From positions 516,001-580,000 of the forward strand of contig CAJHZI010000548.1 of NCBI GenBank assembly GCA_905160935.1: a stretch of 64,000 bases of DNA. Direction: 5' to 3'. The notes beneath the pieces are model-generated. The model saw only the letters and a list, made by a program, of their open reading frames with translations, did not search any database and was not told the origin of the DNA. The stretch comes from Enchytraeus crypticus (taxonomy: Eukaryota > Annelida > Clitellata > Enchytraeida > Enchytraeidae). Below are positions 43,290-64,000 of the stretch, piece after piece. Numbering within the stretch: position 1 is the first letter of the stretch; each line of letters begins with the position of its first letter. Made by a program: the position numbers and the translations under genes.

Positions 43290-43420
43290 TAAGCATATAT
43301 TAGCAAGTACAACATGCAGACATACGTAAACTACTACAACATGCAGACATAAGAATATATTAACAAGTACACACATGCAGACATAAGAATACATCAACAA
43401 CTACAACATGCATACACTTG
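43290..43420. repeat. ~37-bp tandem repeat
   Basis: Four units around ACATGCAGACATAAGAATAT followed by TAACAAGTACA. Confidence 0.75.
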
Positions 43421-44090
43421 TGCTCATGCGCAAGTGTATGGATCTTTGCGTGTACACGTAAGTATTGGCACACAGCCAGCAATGCTTTAACATTTGTAAT
43501 CAAAATAATAATCATTCGTATGAGTGAATGTTAATGTGATCATCTAAGCTAACGGCATACCAAATGATGGAGTTACGGAACATTTATGTTCACATACACA
43601 TGGATTGAGACAAGTGTACTGCCTTCTTTTCCCGTGCCTACGATTGCAAGTGTTGCTTGCACACATCGGTGCGCAGAAGTGCATACTACTACTTCACATG
43701 CATACACAAAACCACAAAGTCAAGCACAAATGTTCGTTAGATCGACAGGGTAGATAAAAACGTCAGGATCTCTTCGGATTCCGCAGGGCTGTGATTTGAA
43801 ACCATGCTCGTATTCTTCTCAGACAAGCGTTCAACCAATCTACTCTCCTACCCAGGCTCTAGATATATTTTGAGTTGCGGTTGAATTGACTTTGATAGCG
43901 GATATAGCACCATTTACAGGTCATATCTAAGATTTCTTTTATTTAATTGAGTGAAAGCAGGAGGATAATTGACAGATGTGTATATAGAGGGATAATTAAC
44001 TCTTCACTAATATCCAGACACCCACTCGAGTGTACTCGATAGGTCTAAATGTTTGCTTCCCTACTTCACTTAATCCAGGTCCCTATCCAC
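43421..44090. other. Intergenic, nothing certain
   Basis: 43780-43810 (GCAGGGCTGTGATTTGAAAC) may be a decayed tRNA-like head; not called. Confidence 0.4.
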
Positions 44091-44099
44091 CTAACTATC

Positions 44100-44270
44100 A
44101 CACACACATACACACACACACATACACACACATACACATAGACACACTCACGCACACACACACATACACACAAATATACATACACACACATACACATAGA
44201 CACACAGACAAACACACAGACACACATACATACACACATACATACATACACATAGACACACACAAACATA
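44100..44270. repeat. (CA)n / (CATA)n microsatellite
   Basis: CACACATA-type repeats throughout. Confidence 0.95.
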
Positions 44271-44284
44271 TTAAAGCGTAGATT

Positions 44285-44760
44285 TGCTTATTGCTCTCTT
44301 AATGTTAAGAAGGTCCTGTTCATATCCTACGTATGTGCTTCTATGATGTGGCACTATGGCCGTCGTTTACAATAGGTTCAATAGAGAAGTTTCGATCTTG
44401 CTATAATAAATGTATTAAAATATTTTTTGGATAAAAACGTTACAGCAGCCTAACCATCGCGTTGCTAGAAACTGGATTGCCTAGTTTTGATACTATCCTT
44501 TCAAATTACAGATTAAAGTTTAGAATATGCTTGCTGGATAATGCTAATATGCTAGTTAAGTGTTTTGATGTTCTGAGCCTATTATAGCCTTGTATGCCTA
44601 ATTCTATAAGTAATTGTTTTAGGCCTATAGCTCAATTTATGAGCAGACTATTTGCTTTTCTGGTTTTTGTTGCATTGTTCTATGTGCAAGATTCGTGTAT
44701 GGTTTTCTACGCCTGAAATAAAGCAATAAATAAATAAAATAAATAAACACTCACACACAC
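44285..44760 (+). mobile_element. LINE 3' end (jockey/CR1-like) with (TAAA)n tail
   Basis: With a frameshift near 44432, the plus strand reads FYDVALWPSFTIGSIEKFRS, CYNKCIKIFFG, LTIALLETGLPSFDTILSNY and RLKFRICLLDNAN, the usual end of jockey/CR1-type reverse transcriptases. It then runs to ATAAATAAATAAAATAAATA before a CA run. Decayed, 5'-truncated copy. Confidence 0.7.
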
Positions 44761-45207
44761 CACACACATACACATAGATACACACACATATTCACACATA
44801 TGCCAGCAGAGCAATACATACAGAATGGCAAGGAGACACTGACATTATAAGCTTTGGAGACTGGAGGCTGTAGAAATAATCCGTAGTATTAGCTCCAAAT
44901 CCATATCCAAGATTGTGTACACTACATTATATCGCTAAGTTCAAAATTTAATTGTACTCAACAAATAATCAAATCATTATTAATTTGCCGCATAGCATCC
45001 AAACTTAAAAAAATGTAATTGTCTTGATTTACATGTATATCCTGTGCGGCTTAGCAATCAAAATATAGATTTTTCACCTCTCTATTAATTGTTATAATTA
45101 TATTTTGTGTAGAAGATTTGAAATGGCATTAGCTCCAATGGTTAGGATATACCATCCAAATGATGCTACTAATCCCTTAACTGAAGTTAATCCCGTCGTT
45201 TATACTT
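44761..45207. other. Intergenic, nothing recognised
   Basis: Short CA run at the left, otherwise AT-rich. Confidence 0.45.
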
Positions 45208-45345
45208 GGCTGGAGCCAGTGGCCAAGTCGGTAAGATACTCGACCGCGGAACAGTATGTGTGGGGTTTAAATCATGGGCTCGCCCGTCACTGACATCGCT
45301 TTAGAATGAGTAAACTGACGTTAACCTTATGTTTACCAGCTTTTA
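45208..45345 (+). repeat. tRNA-derived SINE A
   Basis: GGCTGGAGCCAGTGGCCAAG, TCGGTAAGATACTCGACCGC, TGGGGTTTAAATCATGGGCT, CGCCCGTCACTGACATCGCT, TAAACTGACGTTAACCTTAT, GTTTACCAGC. Complete copy. Confidence 0.88.
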
Positions 45346-45869
45346 CATAATGAAAGACTAAGTTTCAAATCAACACCATGTTGTGGCTGGTTAGAGGTCA
45401 AATTCGATGTGTTGCGTTGTCGCTTTTTTAGTCCGTCAACATGATCGTTTGTGAAATGGCTAAAAGTCACGATGCGCAATTCAGTAAATTCTTCTGGGAT
45501 TTATCTTTAATCAGCAGATGCCATAAAACATTTTCGGTCCAAGCAAATAATTAAAATTTGCTAGGTGGAAACAGCGTTTCAGCGTTACATTTAATAGCTC
45601 CCTTTCTCAATGTGTAGTAAAAAATCCAACATTAATTAAATTTAATTATATATTTTTCTTCCATATAAATCTGCAAGCTGTGAATGAAAAATTCGAGGAA
45701 GCGGTTTAGGTAACTTCAATAGTGTACATGTAGGTATCTTAACTGGTGTAGGCATCTTAAATCCTGCATGTTATTGAGACACCAATAATAAAAATTATTC
45801 TATAAATTTGGTTAGAAATCACTCCACTGTAGGTCTCAACCAGAAGAAATCCATATTAAACTCATTTAG
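45346..45869. other. Intergenic, nothing recognised
   Basis: No element or exon identified. Confidence 0.45.
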
Positions 45870-46262
45870 AAGGGAAATACCCGTGACCCCGTGTTGTGCT
45901 CGGGTGTGGTTGGGCCACTGCAGAATAGGGCAACCGCAAACAATCTGCCGCGTGTACGTAAGAGGCGACTAAAGGCAGGAGCTGAGGATGGCAAGAGGGG
46001 ACCCACCACACCATGAAATATTTTTCCCCCAGGATTAAATGGTAATTAATCCACCTAACTGAGGAAGGGAACGTGAAACCACCTCAGAAGCCATATTTTT
46101 CCCAAGCTTTAGGCTACATAAGGTATGGATAAGGCATAGACTTTGTGAAGGGATTAACATGTTGATCTGAGGAGTGCTCTTATGGAGCGAGAAAGCAAAC
46201 TTTGAGTATGAATATGTACCTTGAACCTGCCACTTGGCAGTGCACTTACGAGAGAGAGCAGA
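45870..46262 (+). mobile_element. LINE piece with family B-like 3' end
   Basis: CCCGTGTTGTGCTCGGGTGT, GGTTGGGCCACTGCAGAATA and GTAAGAGGCGACTAAAGGC look like an RTE-type internal or 5' region. CCTGCCACTTGGCAGTGCAC, TTACGAGAGAGAGCAGAG at 46228-46265 is the family B end with a short (GA)n. AAACCACCTCAGAAG recurs as AAACCATCTCAGAAG at 60450. Boundaries uncertain; possibly an internally deleted copy. Confidence 0.6.
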
Positions 46263-46639
46263 GAAATAATTAACAACGAGTAAGAAATATAAGAGTATAG
46301 TTTTATTGTACATAAGTGTTGAAAGTTTAACTGACAATATGATCGCATGACAGAAATGATATGTGGAGTTCGTAGCGATTATAGTTTTTAACTATAAGAA
46401 ACAGTTGCAAAAAACTGAGTGCTGCTCGCTCATAAAAACAACTCAAGATAAGTAAATTATATAAAAATTTCAATCAACTATTCGACATATCAATTATCCA
46501 ATCAACTCAATTAATTAATTAATCAAGCAATCTTAAGTAAATAAGAAGTCCACAAAAGAAACAAATATAATATAGTTTCTGTAGAAACTCATAAAAAGCT
46601 AAGCTCAATGTCTATTTCAGTACCAAAACCGTTCAATTA

Positions 46640-46718
46640 GATGCGGTCCGGCTGTGTTTCGAACCTGCGGTCTCAAGCTCAAGATAGAAGCGTGCTAATA
46701 ACTAAGCCACCAGCTGCT
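46640..46718 (-). repeat. tRNA-derived SINE head
   Basis: Reverse complement: GGTGGCTTAGTTATTAGCAC (A-box-like) and CGCAGGTTCGAAACACAGCC (B-box-like). No terminal pairing for a true tRNA. Confidence 0.5.
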
Positions 46719-47224
46719 TTCCACAACTTACAAGCATACACTGCAGAGCGTAAGCTAAGCATCAGAAATAAGACAAATAATTATTAAGATCTGTATTCAA
46801 ACACACTTAAGGTTTTATACTTTTTAATGTTATGCATAATTTAAACTTTGGTAAGCAAATGAACAGGGAACATACGGCAATGTGGTTTTAAAGAATAACT
46901 GCAAATTCTTCCTAGGAGCAGAAAAACATCGACATTGAGTATGGTAACAGGAGACTACCGTAGAATTTATATTTTTCCACAAAGCGGCATTGCGAAGTAT
47001 CAAATACTTGCTCATCAAAGGATGAAATGGGATACAACGAGAGTTGATTAGTGAGCGGGATTGTTGGTCCCTAGTATGAATTTACGCCTTGAATTTCCCA
47101 ATCTTAGAGGACTAGTGAGAAAGATAATGATGATTTAACGTTTCTTTTATATAGACCCGAAAAATAAAAACAATAAATAATATGATATCGTGGAAAAGAA
47201 TGAAACCCTCTTCAGCCTGCAAAG

Positions 47225-47300
47225 TCCAGTTGTAGAGACTAAGATCAGAACTCGCGACCGTTGGCTTCAATAGACACTACGCTAACACTGAGTCAACTTA
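47225..47300 (-). repeat. tRNA-like SINE head
   Basis: Reverse complement: TGTTAGCGTAGTGTCTATTG (A-box-like) then GGTCGCGAGTTCTGATCTTA (weak B box). Confidence 0.42.
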
Positions 47301-49916
47301 TTACACCCAACGGTACGTAATATTAAAACGTTTAACGGCAGTAGGAATACAGACTCGAGTATAGCATTGATTTCTTTGATCCGTTTACGACGATCACAAA
47401 AGTAACAAAAGATGAGACTAAGAAAGAAAAGACACAACACATACGCATCAACCTTACGTACTAAATGTACTAATAACATTTTCAGATGTGGGAAGGAAGG
47501 GGAGATATCAACTTTAGAATTCTGAATGTACTTTAGAATATGCATGTACTGTAGGAGTCAATTCGTTACGTAACATTTATGAAAAGTATTTCATAATACG
47601 TTTGACAGAGGCGAATGCTTAGAAATGCCTAAGCCAAATGCACATAAGGAATAATGGCTTATCAATTATAGATCCTAATAACTTAAATAGATTCAGCTTT
47701 CAACTACGTCAGGTTAGATGGAGCATTCGTCCAGTCCATAAGTAATTAATATTCCACGTAATTATTTACAATGATCTTCATTAATACAATTATCATAGCA
47801 ATGTAGTTACTATAAATTTATAATTAAGAATACTGTTGCAATCATTAATTACGATGCAACTGCTCCGATGCAAGAATCGGACATAAGTAACTAATGTATC
47901 AAATACAATCAAGATTTTTAACGTCTGTTTTCTCACCCGATGGCGAATGTCAAAGGCTATATAAAGAGAGGCATGCATTCCTACCTGATTTAAGTATGGC
48001 GAGATCACGCGTGGTTTACTAAATAAAACTAAACTGGGCTGCTGATATAACTAGAGATCCTGTTCATCATCATCATCTTCCTAAATCTCAGTTTAGCTAT
48101 GGTCGCGATATGAATAGACTTTCTTCAAAGACTGTGTAACTATAGATCGTGTTAAGTTAGTAATTTTAGTCGCTCGTATTTTATGGACTGGTCATAAGTT
48201 AATTCAAGACATCGCAGATTCATGGCCCTTATTGAAAATAAAAGTTTACTCCAGTGTAAAAATTACTCTAGTTAAATGCAGCTCTGAGTTACATGAACAT
48301 AAGACGATATTACACACACATATATACATTTACATACATGCCATAAACCGCACAAAATGATTGAGTCCTATGAGTTTTTGCTATTAAAGATGGTTACTTT
48401 ACTCGACAACTCATCTGTACTCATTATCTTCTTTAGCCAAAGTTCATGTACAATACTTTATGAACTAAACCAATCTCTCATAAAGTCTTTGTACAAGCTA
48501 AACCAGTCCTTGGAAAGTCTCCTTACAAAACTAAAAATAAAACATAATGTTAAAAAGATGAAGAAGATAGTACATAATGACACTAATTTTGCTTTTCATA
48601 CACTGTATATATTTGCATAAATTTTATTACAGTTATTAGTATTTACAGTATATTAGATACAGATAGAAAATAAGAGTTGCAAGTAATGAATGAACACGGA
48701 CGTTTAACAACAGCTTAGCATTAAATCAGAATTACCCGTGACATGCAAGAAATTTTTAAACTACAGCCAAACTCCCCGATCACTACGACATCTCTAAGAG
48801 TAGGAGAACACTAGAGGTTTGCATCTACCAAGTGTTTATTAACATACCTGACAAATTCTACATAGATCAATTGGCATATACAATTGAGAAAGAAATACTG
48901 CCAGCCTAAGAAGAACATTTTAAGTCACATCTTCAAAAATTAACCATAACCATAACATTGGATTAAATTTAACGTTGAATCAAATTGATGGGCGCTACAA
49001 AACTTTTAGTCTTAGTAGATTTGCCAATTCATAGTTTAATGCGTGGTTTGTATTATTCACAATCTACACCAGTATATATTGCATATTGTTTAACTAAGAA
49101 CAATTATTAAAAAACGTTATATAAACGGTTTTTGACAAAGCTGACGTCAAGTCTCCAAGTATTCGCTAATCACACAACCAATATATCTCTCATGAAATAA
49201 TTATCAAACGGTCATCGAATGGATAAGCAAGCTATGCTTCAAGATATTAGTCTTAAATCAACTTACATCGAATTACACAATAACATAAATAGTCAAATTA
49301 AAAGACAGGTAGGCGTCTGCTTACTGTCCTTTAATAGAAGTATATGTTAGAATGCAATATTCTTAAAACATTTATTTATCTTTATACTAAGCAGACAATA
49401 AACAAAGCGTCCAATAAAAGTCACACATAAAAGTGGCGTACTTTGATAATTATTAATCAACCACACGTTCAACACATCGCTCAATTATACAAACATAAAA
49501 CAACCGTTCAATACGGACATAAGTTCATGTAAACAAACAAACAAATACATCTGTCAGGTATAAACTTACAGGCACTAGCCTACAGGCACAAGCTATAACC
49601 GCACAGAGTGCAATATAAACCTTCAATTTAACACACTGGCTAAAAATCTTAACATAAATGCAGAAAATATTTACAGGCAATGGCATCAATAATTCTTCAT
49701 ATTTTATTATCACAATAACTTTCATTATGAAACTAGGGATAGCTAAAGATATTTTAGCCCAACTATGCCTCAATGCTTCAGAGACCAGTACGAGCAAGTA
49801 TCTCAAAACATATTCAAGCAAAGCATCCACAATTTCTTTCATATTCCATGCACGAACAACGGGCGTCATATGCAAGCATACCGCGAATGCGATATACATT
49901 TATATTTTATATACAT
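47301..49916. other. Intergenic; only repeat scraps
   Basis: LINE family A tail on the minus strand at 48063-48125 (CATCATCATCATCTTCCTAA, ATCTCAGTTTAGC). An inverted TTTTTAACGTCTGTTTTCTC at 47916 resembles the repeat B module. No gene recognised. Confidence 0.45.
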
Positions 49917-50099
<183 letters not shown>

Positions 50100-50514
50100 T
50101 GTAACTACATGTATATAAATGTATAGATAAGCACACAGTAGCGAATTCATACATGGCTTATTTAATGCATCGATTGTCAGTAGTAAGTTACTGCTTCAAA
50201 AGAATGTAAAGTTAATTCTTCTTAAATTTTCACGCTAGAGCCATAAAACAGTTGTTTTTTACAATAAAATTAAGAAAAAGACATAACATTACAGAATATT
50301 TGAAACCATATAAAAGACTTTAACTGTTTATATCAGGCAACCATAACATTTATTATTTATAGTTTTATCAAATAATCGATTGATCATATAGCCACAGTTA
50401 TTGAACTCGGGAACATGTTACTAACGCAAACTCTGTGCACCCGAGGCATGGTTATCAACGTAAAACTCCGATAGGGAAATCTTATTTTAAAAACTGACAA
50501 TATTTATATACTTG

Positions 50515-50800
50515 TCGCTGGCATATTATAAGGGGGATGGTTTGCTAAAGGATGCAGTAGAAGGAAGAATGCAAGGGAAAAGAGCTAGAGGAAGACCGAG
50601 ACATGGATGCTCGATGATCCTGTAACAAATTCTTATATAGAGATGAAAAGGAAGGCTGAGGATAGAGGAAGACCGAGACATGGGATGCTCGATGATCCTA
50701 TAACAAATTTTTAAAGAGATTAAAAGGAAGGCCGAGGATAGAATTGGTTGGAAGAATTATAGACCTGCAGTTAGGCAGTGCACTTGAAGAAGATGTCGCC
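50515..50800 (+). mobile_element. LINE family C 3' end (GAAGAA tail), internal duplication
   Basis: GGCATATTATAAGGGGGATG, AGGAAGACCGAGACATGG and GACCTGCAGTTAGGCAGTGC, then ACTTGAAGAAGATG. A roughly 85-bp block (GGAAGACCGAGACATG to GGCTGAGGATAGA) is repeated in tandem. Same ending as 62455-62690 (minus). Confidence 0.8.
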
Positions 50801-53010
50801 GGCACAGATGAACAGATTTTCGCAGTCTAAAGATGGCGCAGGTAGACGTAGAAGAGTAGCAGGCCGTTATTCTATGTGCAGGTCAATGATCGACGTCAGA
50901 GCTGATCTCGGCTTCCAGAATCGAATCGTTCTGTCGCTGTTACAATGAAATACACAACATAAAATACAATTGTTTCATGCTATACTAGAAAATACTATTT
51001 ACAAAAATACTAATATTATGAATAATAATAATTCTAAAACATGAATAAAAACAAAACGTTCACTAAATACTAAACTAAAATAATGATGAATATAAAATAA
51101 ATCCTAAATAATAGCAAATAGCATACTTAATAATTATAATTTAAATAGCAATAAATAACAATTTAAATAAAAATATTAATAAAGGCTAATCTATGTAAAA
51201 ATATTTGGTACACTAATAATATATTTAGTTATATTGTGTATCGTTATTATAGTTTTTCTATTATTACTGTTTCATGTATTAAATCGTAAACCTACATCTC
51301 CGTAGCCATATAATAGCACAACTGCATCTCCAATACAGATAGTCATGCTACGTGTTACGGAATGCTTGAAGCTTTACCGGAAAAACTGAAGAAAAGCGTT
51401 GAAGAGAAAGATCCACACAAACGTATCACTCAAAAGCTTCAGATAGCAACAAATAAACCGAGAAAACAAAAAACAAAAAATCAGAACAAATAAATATTTT
51501 TATTTAAATTGTTATTTATTGTTATTTAAATTATAATTATTTAATAAACAATAAACCTCGAAAATCAGTAGATACAAAATATAACATAATAATCACCGCT
51601 ATTAGGCCATGCACAAAAAAGATATAAAAAAGGTTCGCTTGCAGAATTTCTGTTTACCTCCTAACCCTCTTAGTCTTCCAGCTACACCCAAACAGAGAAG
51701 CAACAGCCTACACTAGACTTTCCAGGCCACGCAATCACACACACACAGGCGTGCACACACACACACACACACAAAACAAGTCTGATTCATTTACGCGTAT
51801 GGGAATAGAAAATACAGAAAAATACGAAAGCAGTAATACAGAAATCAATATGCCGTCGTATAAGCGACAAAACTAAATATGCCTCAGAATAAAAATACAC
51901 CTTTACGCTAATTTAATTTTCTAAAATTAAATAATAGTAGGAATATTATTTGAAATTTGAGTCAACCTGTAAGATTCCTATAAATCATTGACAATTAGCG
52001 AAATTGAATCCCTTTAATTTTCGAGTGTTAATTAAATTTTCTGTTAACAAGCAGAAAATTGAGCACCAAACCAATCTCCAATATAAAGAAAAAGAAAAAT
52101 AGCCAAGCTTTCTGTGATCTGAAATATTATTTCCTTTATTTTTATATATCGAAATATAACCTATAGTAGAACCTATGGCTTTCACCACAATAACTAGTAT
52201 CAATGACTAGGGTTAGACTAAACCTTTAGCTATGAAGCTTCCTCAATTACTTGGTCATAATATGTCAAAGACTCAATTATGGCAAATTAAAGTTGAAGTT
52301 TACAAAAAAATGTCATAGATTGTACAGTGAAGATTGAACAGAAATATTTTGCATGCACCAATTAATTTCAAAATTGTCTAACAGACCCATGTCAACATGT
52401 CTAATTTTGAATATCTAAAGGCCTAATTGTAATTTCTGCAACATAAGTAAAACCATTTTCTGACGACGAAGCAAAATTAAGAAAATTATTCTTCTTCTGA
52501 TACAATTTAAGAACACATGTTCAGACATAAAACAGTATTACTCAACTATGCAAATGATAAATATAGCACAAACAGCGAGACATTATAACTAAAATGTGCA
52601 TAATCTACATGAAATCTACATAGTGCAGAAAACACATGTAACCAGAAGTGCAGCAGGTATAGTTCTACGGGAATTAAACTGCTGAATAAAATCACGATCA
52701 TTCCCAACAATCCACACATTTAAAAATACAGCATGAAACCATGGCTTAACATTTTTGGAGAATTTCATACGATGAATTAGCCATGGTTATAATATTAAAA
52801 ACTATACTCACTACTGCAAGGTAAGTGAAAACAGAAGATAAAGCCCGACACCATGCTTCAAAACAGAAAAAAATCGATCAGCTACGAAATACGTTTCAGA
52901 ACTGAAATCATCCGGTAGCAATCAAACTACTGCAAGATATTGGAACTTTGAAACAGTTACAAGCAGGAGGAAGTGTTTGAAATACTTTAAGAAGTCTCAC
53001 ATTCAATCAA
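50801..53010. other. Downstream of KIF21, nothing further recognised
   Basis: Presumably contains the KIF21 3' UTR. A minus-strand AATAAA is at about 52134-52139 and ATTAAA at about 52013. (CA)n at 51735-51770. Confidence 0.4.
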
Positions 53011-60818
<7,808 letters not shown>

Positions 60819-61251
60819 CTAACATAAAATCAGACATCTAAAAATCTGCATCCGTTATATCAACAAATACAACAACAATCCATAACCAATCTATTGGTAT
60901 ATCGATGAGTTAGTCAATAAGAATATCCATCTATATTGACCAAACAGCCAATCTATTAATCTATAATAAAAACTAATCTGATTCTGAAAATCAATCAATA
61001 AACTGATATTAATTTTTGAGTAACACAAAGTATTAATATGTCACTAAAGTAACTTCTGCGCAATATTGGTTGGTAGGTTTAGTCCCTGGGTTGATAATTT
61101 TTCGTTGTAATTGCTATTTCTGTTGCACTGATTGCACGTAATTTTAGGCTATTATGTCACAATCAAGTGAGTGAATAATAAACATTGATCAATCTATAAA
61201 CATGTGATATGTTTAATTAAACATTACACTAATGATAAAGAAAGAATCTGA

Positions 61252-61297
<46 letters not shown>

Positions 61298-62454
61298 CGA
61301 CCCAGAACAAGACTTTCGTTATGCGGTTAGTAAATAATACATGATTTATTGTAATTCGACAGTTAATTTGCAGTTTATAAATACCCGTTCAGTCCATTGA
61401 CGAAGAATCAGTCAAACAACAGCATTACCATATAATAACAACAGCACAATTACAACAGTAGATTAATCATTAAATGATACAGATTGTTTTAAATTTGATT
61501 CTGTATAATTATAATTTCAATTCTTATATAGACTATATTGCTTAATTACATTACTATTCTTTCAGGTGTAGAGCCGCACGTTTCGCTTTAGTTTCAAAAC
61601 CCATTGCTAATTCTCAAACGAGAATAAGTCCTGGATGAAGCTAACCTACACGCTAACTTGAGCTTCAACTATCACAAATTTACCATTTTTATTGCTATAC
61701 ATTTACAAGGTATAAAGGGTTGCAAATGCGAGACACATATAATTATTAAATATAAATGGCTACGGAAATCGACTATACAATTTCTTTTTTGCAAGCCGAA
61801 GTTAGATCTTAATCCTATAAACAGCAAATACAAGTATAATAATAATAGGCTTATTATAATATTGTAATATTACAATAAGCATCAGCAAAATATACTGCAA
61901 ATATTTCCAGTCTCCCGCACATTACTCCAAAATAAAACACATTTAATTGTTAAACTAACATATTTAACAGTAAGATATTCCAGTGCCAGTCTCAACAACA
62001 CATAGCCATCAAAGATAAAGAAATCTGCCAGCAACCACCAAGTGCACTTAACAACTGCCTCTACGCAGATCTAGCGAGACTAATTAACGTTTGTATTAGT
62101 AAGCTACAGAATAGTTAGATTAGAATTCTACAAAGATTCTAATATCTAACAACAGCCACGAGTAAAGAATAAAACTGAACGATCATGGAATATGGAATCT
62201 ATATCAAAAAAAGTTGAAGTGAAAATAAATAATCTCAGCGAAACAAAACTGGAATTACCTAAAGTATTTCATGCTATTAAATCACCACTGATAATGATAG
62301 AGTCATTTGAACGGGAGTTAGATGCCCCTATGTACAGTATTTTGTCGGTACATTGCGCAGATTTAAGAATGAGAGCGAGCTAGTGTACTTAGACAAAACT
62401 TCGCGTTCATTTAGTTTAGAAAAATATTAAAAACATAAAACTCTTCCAGAGATG
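60819..62454. other. KIF21 intron, no exon recognised
   Basis: No upstream coiled-coil exon recognisable on the minus strand. (TA)n at 61256-61290. The 63-codon plus-strand frame at 62192-62383 (MESISKKVEVKINNLSETKL) has no family features and opposes the gene. Confidence 0.45.
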
Positions 62455-62690
62455 GACCTGGCCGCTAATTGTATTTCTTCTTCTAGTGCACTGTCTAACT
62501 GCAGGTCCATGGCATATAACTCCTCCAACCAATTCTATCCTCAGCCTTCCTTTTCATCTCTGTATATGAATTTGTTATCAAATCACTCAGCATCCCATGT
62601 CTCGGTCTTCCTCTCGGTCTTCTACTGTTCTCGCTTGAATTCTTCCTTCCATTATATCCCTCAGCAAACCATCCACCCATAAGGAAGTAA
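62455..62690 (-). mobile_element. LINE family C 3' end (GAAGAA tail)
   Basis: Reverse complement encodes SRRPRGRPRHGMLSDLITN, SYTEMKRKAEDRIGWRSYMP, WTCS, stop; then TTAGACAGTGCACTAGAAGA AGAAA. Clean open frame for 61 codons. Confidence 0.85.
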
Positions 62691-64000
62691 TAGAAGGAAA
62701 AGGAAGACTAAGACCAAGAATTTTATACAAATTATAGTATAAACTGTAATTCTAAAGTGTTGTTGATATTTAACTAAGGGCGCGGAGATTGAAACATGGG
62801 TGAGCGTGTGCCTCAGAATCTCTAGGACTGAGTAGCAATGTTAGGCTCGGTGCAGGATGTGATTTGAGCTTGAAGACAACGATTAAGCACAATCAATTGA
62901 TGAAGGAGCGAGTAAAGAGTACCGAAAGTCCACAAATAAAGCATTAAGCAAGGGAACTATGTATACATGTGAGGTATTGTCTTATGCATTAGATGAAGAA
63001 AAATAGGCAGGTTTAACATTCATACACTAATTTAATAGAAAAAAGTCATATTTCATCACAGATGACAGAGTTCAAGGGTAACAATAACGATAAATACGTT
63101 TATAATAATCCAAATTAACGGATAATCTCACTAGAATATAAAAATATCAATAAGCAGTCGCAATATTTTATTAGCAAACAAGCAATGAGTTTCATGAGAG
63201 CAAGTCTAATATTAATTATCCTAAATTATAACAATTTTATTTACAACTTGAATACAAAGTATAAGGACAGGATGGCAAAAAATGTGACTATAGAAACACA
63301 ATAAGAGTGGTCGTTTCTAGAACATTAAGATATTCACAGAAAAAATTTAAAAGAGGATAATGCGAAAATAACAATTTATGGGATCAATGGATATAATGTC
63401 CAGAGCGAAATTAAAAATACAATAGAAAATACACGTATATACAATTATACGTGCATTTAAATATAAATGAAATATTAACAAAAATACATATGATTACGTG
63501 TATATAAATAGAAATACCAATTAAACAGACAAGTATATATAAACGGGATTAGTCAATAATATAAATGTAAGAAAAATTACGTAGACACAATTACGTGCAC
63601 AAAAAGTAAGAAAGTGCACAGACATAAATGAACAAGGATAAGAAATATCCATAAATAATGAGAAATCAATAATACAGAATTCGTATAAGATAAAAGTTGA
63701 AAACCAAACGATACATATATCAAGTGGTAAGTTATTAGATAAACCATAAGTGTGCAACAAACAAACACACACATACACACAGACAAAAGAGTGTACATAC
63801 AGGTCAATGAGGCACGATTGATAAGAATTCGTCCAGATAGCAGCATAAAGTATATAATACATTAAGATTTACATCTTTAATTTTAATTTTAAAGTACAGA
63901 AGTACATAACTGAGGTCCTAAACCTACCTCGTGTCATAAAATACACATTCCGTGATATAATATAAATCCTTCAAATAATCCTACTAGCTAACAACGACTT
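62691..64000. other. KIF21 intron to window edge, nothing further recognised
   Basis: AT-rich; short (CA)n at 63763-63784. KIF21 motor exons must be beyond the edge. Confidence 0.45.

Overview
The window is animal nuclear DNA. It is AT-rich and intron-bearing, full of microsatellites, minisatellites, RTE-type LINE tails, tRNA-derived SINEs and mariner-type foldback elements. The recognisable genes are metazoan: a kinesin KIF21 with its C-terminal WD40 domain, an animal-type uridine phosphorylase, and a non-clustered protocadherin read from one exon. A single-exon protocadherin would suit a lophotrochozoan invertebrate, but I cannot name the group.

Layout. 1-1880 holds the last exon and 3' UTR of a plus-strand gene for a single-pass membrane protein I do not recognise. 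1.9-10.3 kb has no host gene: a 13-bp minisatellite, a truncated LINE reverse transcriptase with a duplicated 3' end, and a second LINE fragment followed by an inverted copy of its own end. 10.3-11.4 kb holds a two-exon minus-strand gene for a 155-residue protein of unknown family. 16.9-27.8 kb is a complete minus-strand uridine phosphorylase gene in eight exons (315 codons) with all expected ligand residues. One of its introns starts with GC, its 3' UTR carries a 42-bp perfect palindrome, and its introns contain three foldback transposons, two LINE fragments and two SINEs. 33.5-37.2 kb is the minus-strand protocadherin (1226 aa). 37.2-53.0 kb is repeat-dominated. 53.0-60.8 kb holds the last eleven coding exons of a minus-strand KIF21; its motor and coiled coil must lie beyond 64000.

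The genes look like unrelated neighbours: nucleoside salvage, cell adhesion and microtubule regulation. Splice phases agree at every junction I placed except the end of one KIF21 exon, where three donors are possible.

The most interesting structure is in the repeats. (1) KIF21 intron 58812-57869 is almost entirely two minisatellites; the 28-bp one repeats the exon's own 5' splice site about 21 times. (2) LINE 3' ends fall into families that each end in their own microsatellite, (GAT)n, (GA)n or (GAA)n, so much of the local simple sequence looks seeded by retrotransposition. (3) A tRNA-derived SINE present in at least eight copies shares its 3' module with a second, (ATT)n-tailed repeat. (4) Foldback elements of 749-970 bp sit at TA dinucleotides, two of them back to back; the longest keeps a mariner transposase relic.

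All exon boundaries were read by eye from codon phase, splice signals and remembered family sequence. No alignment was run.
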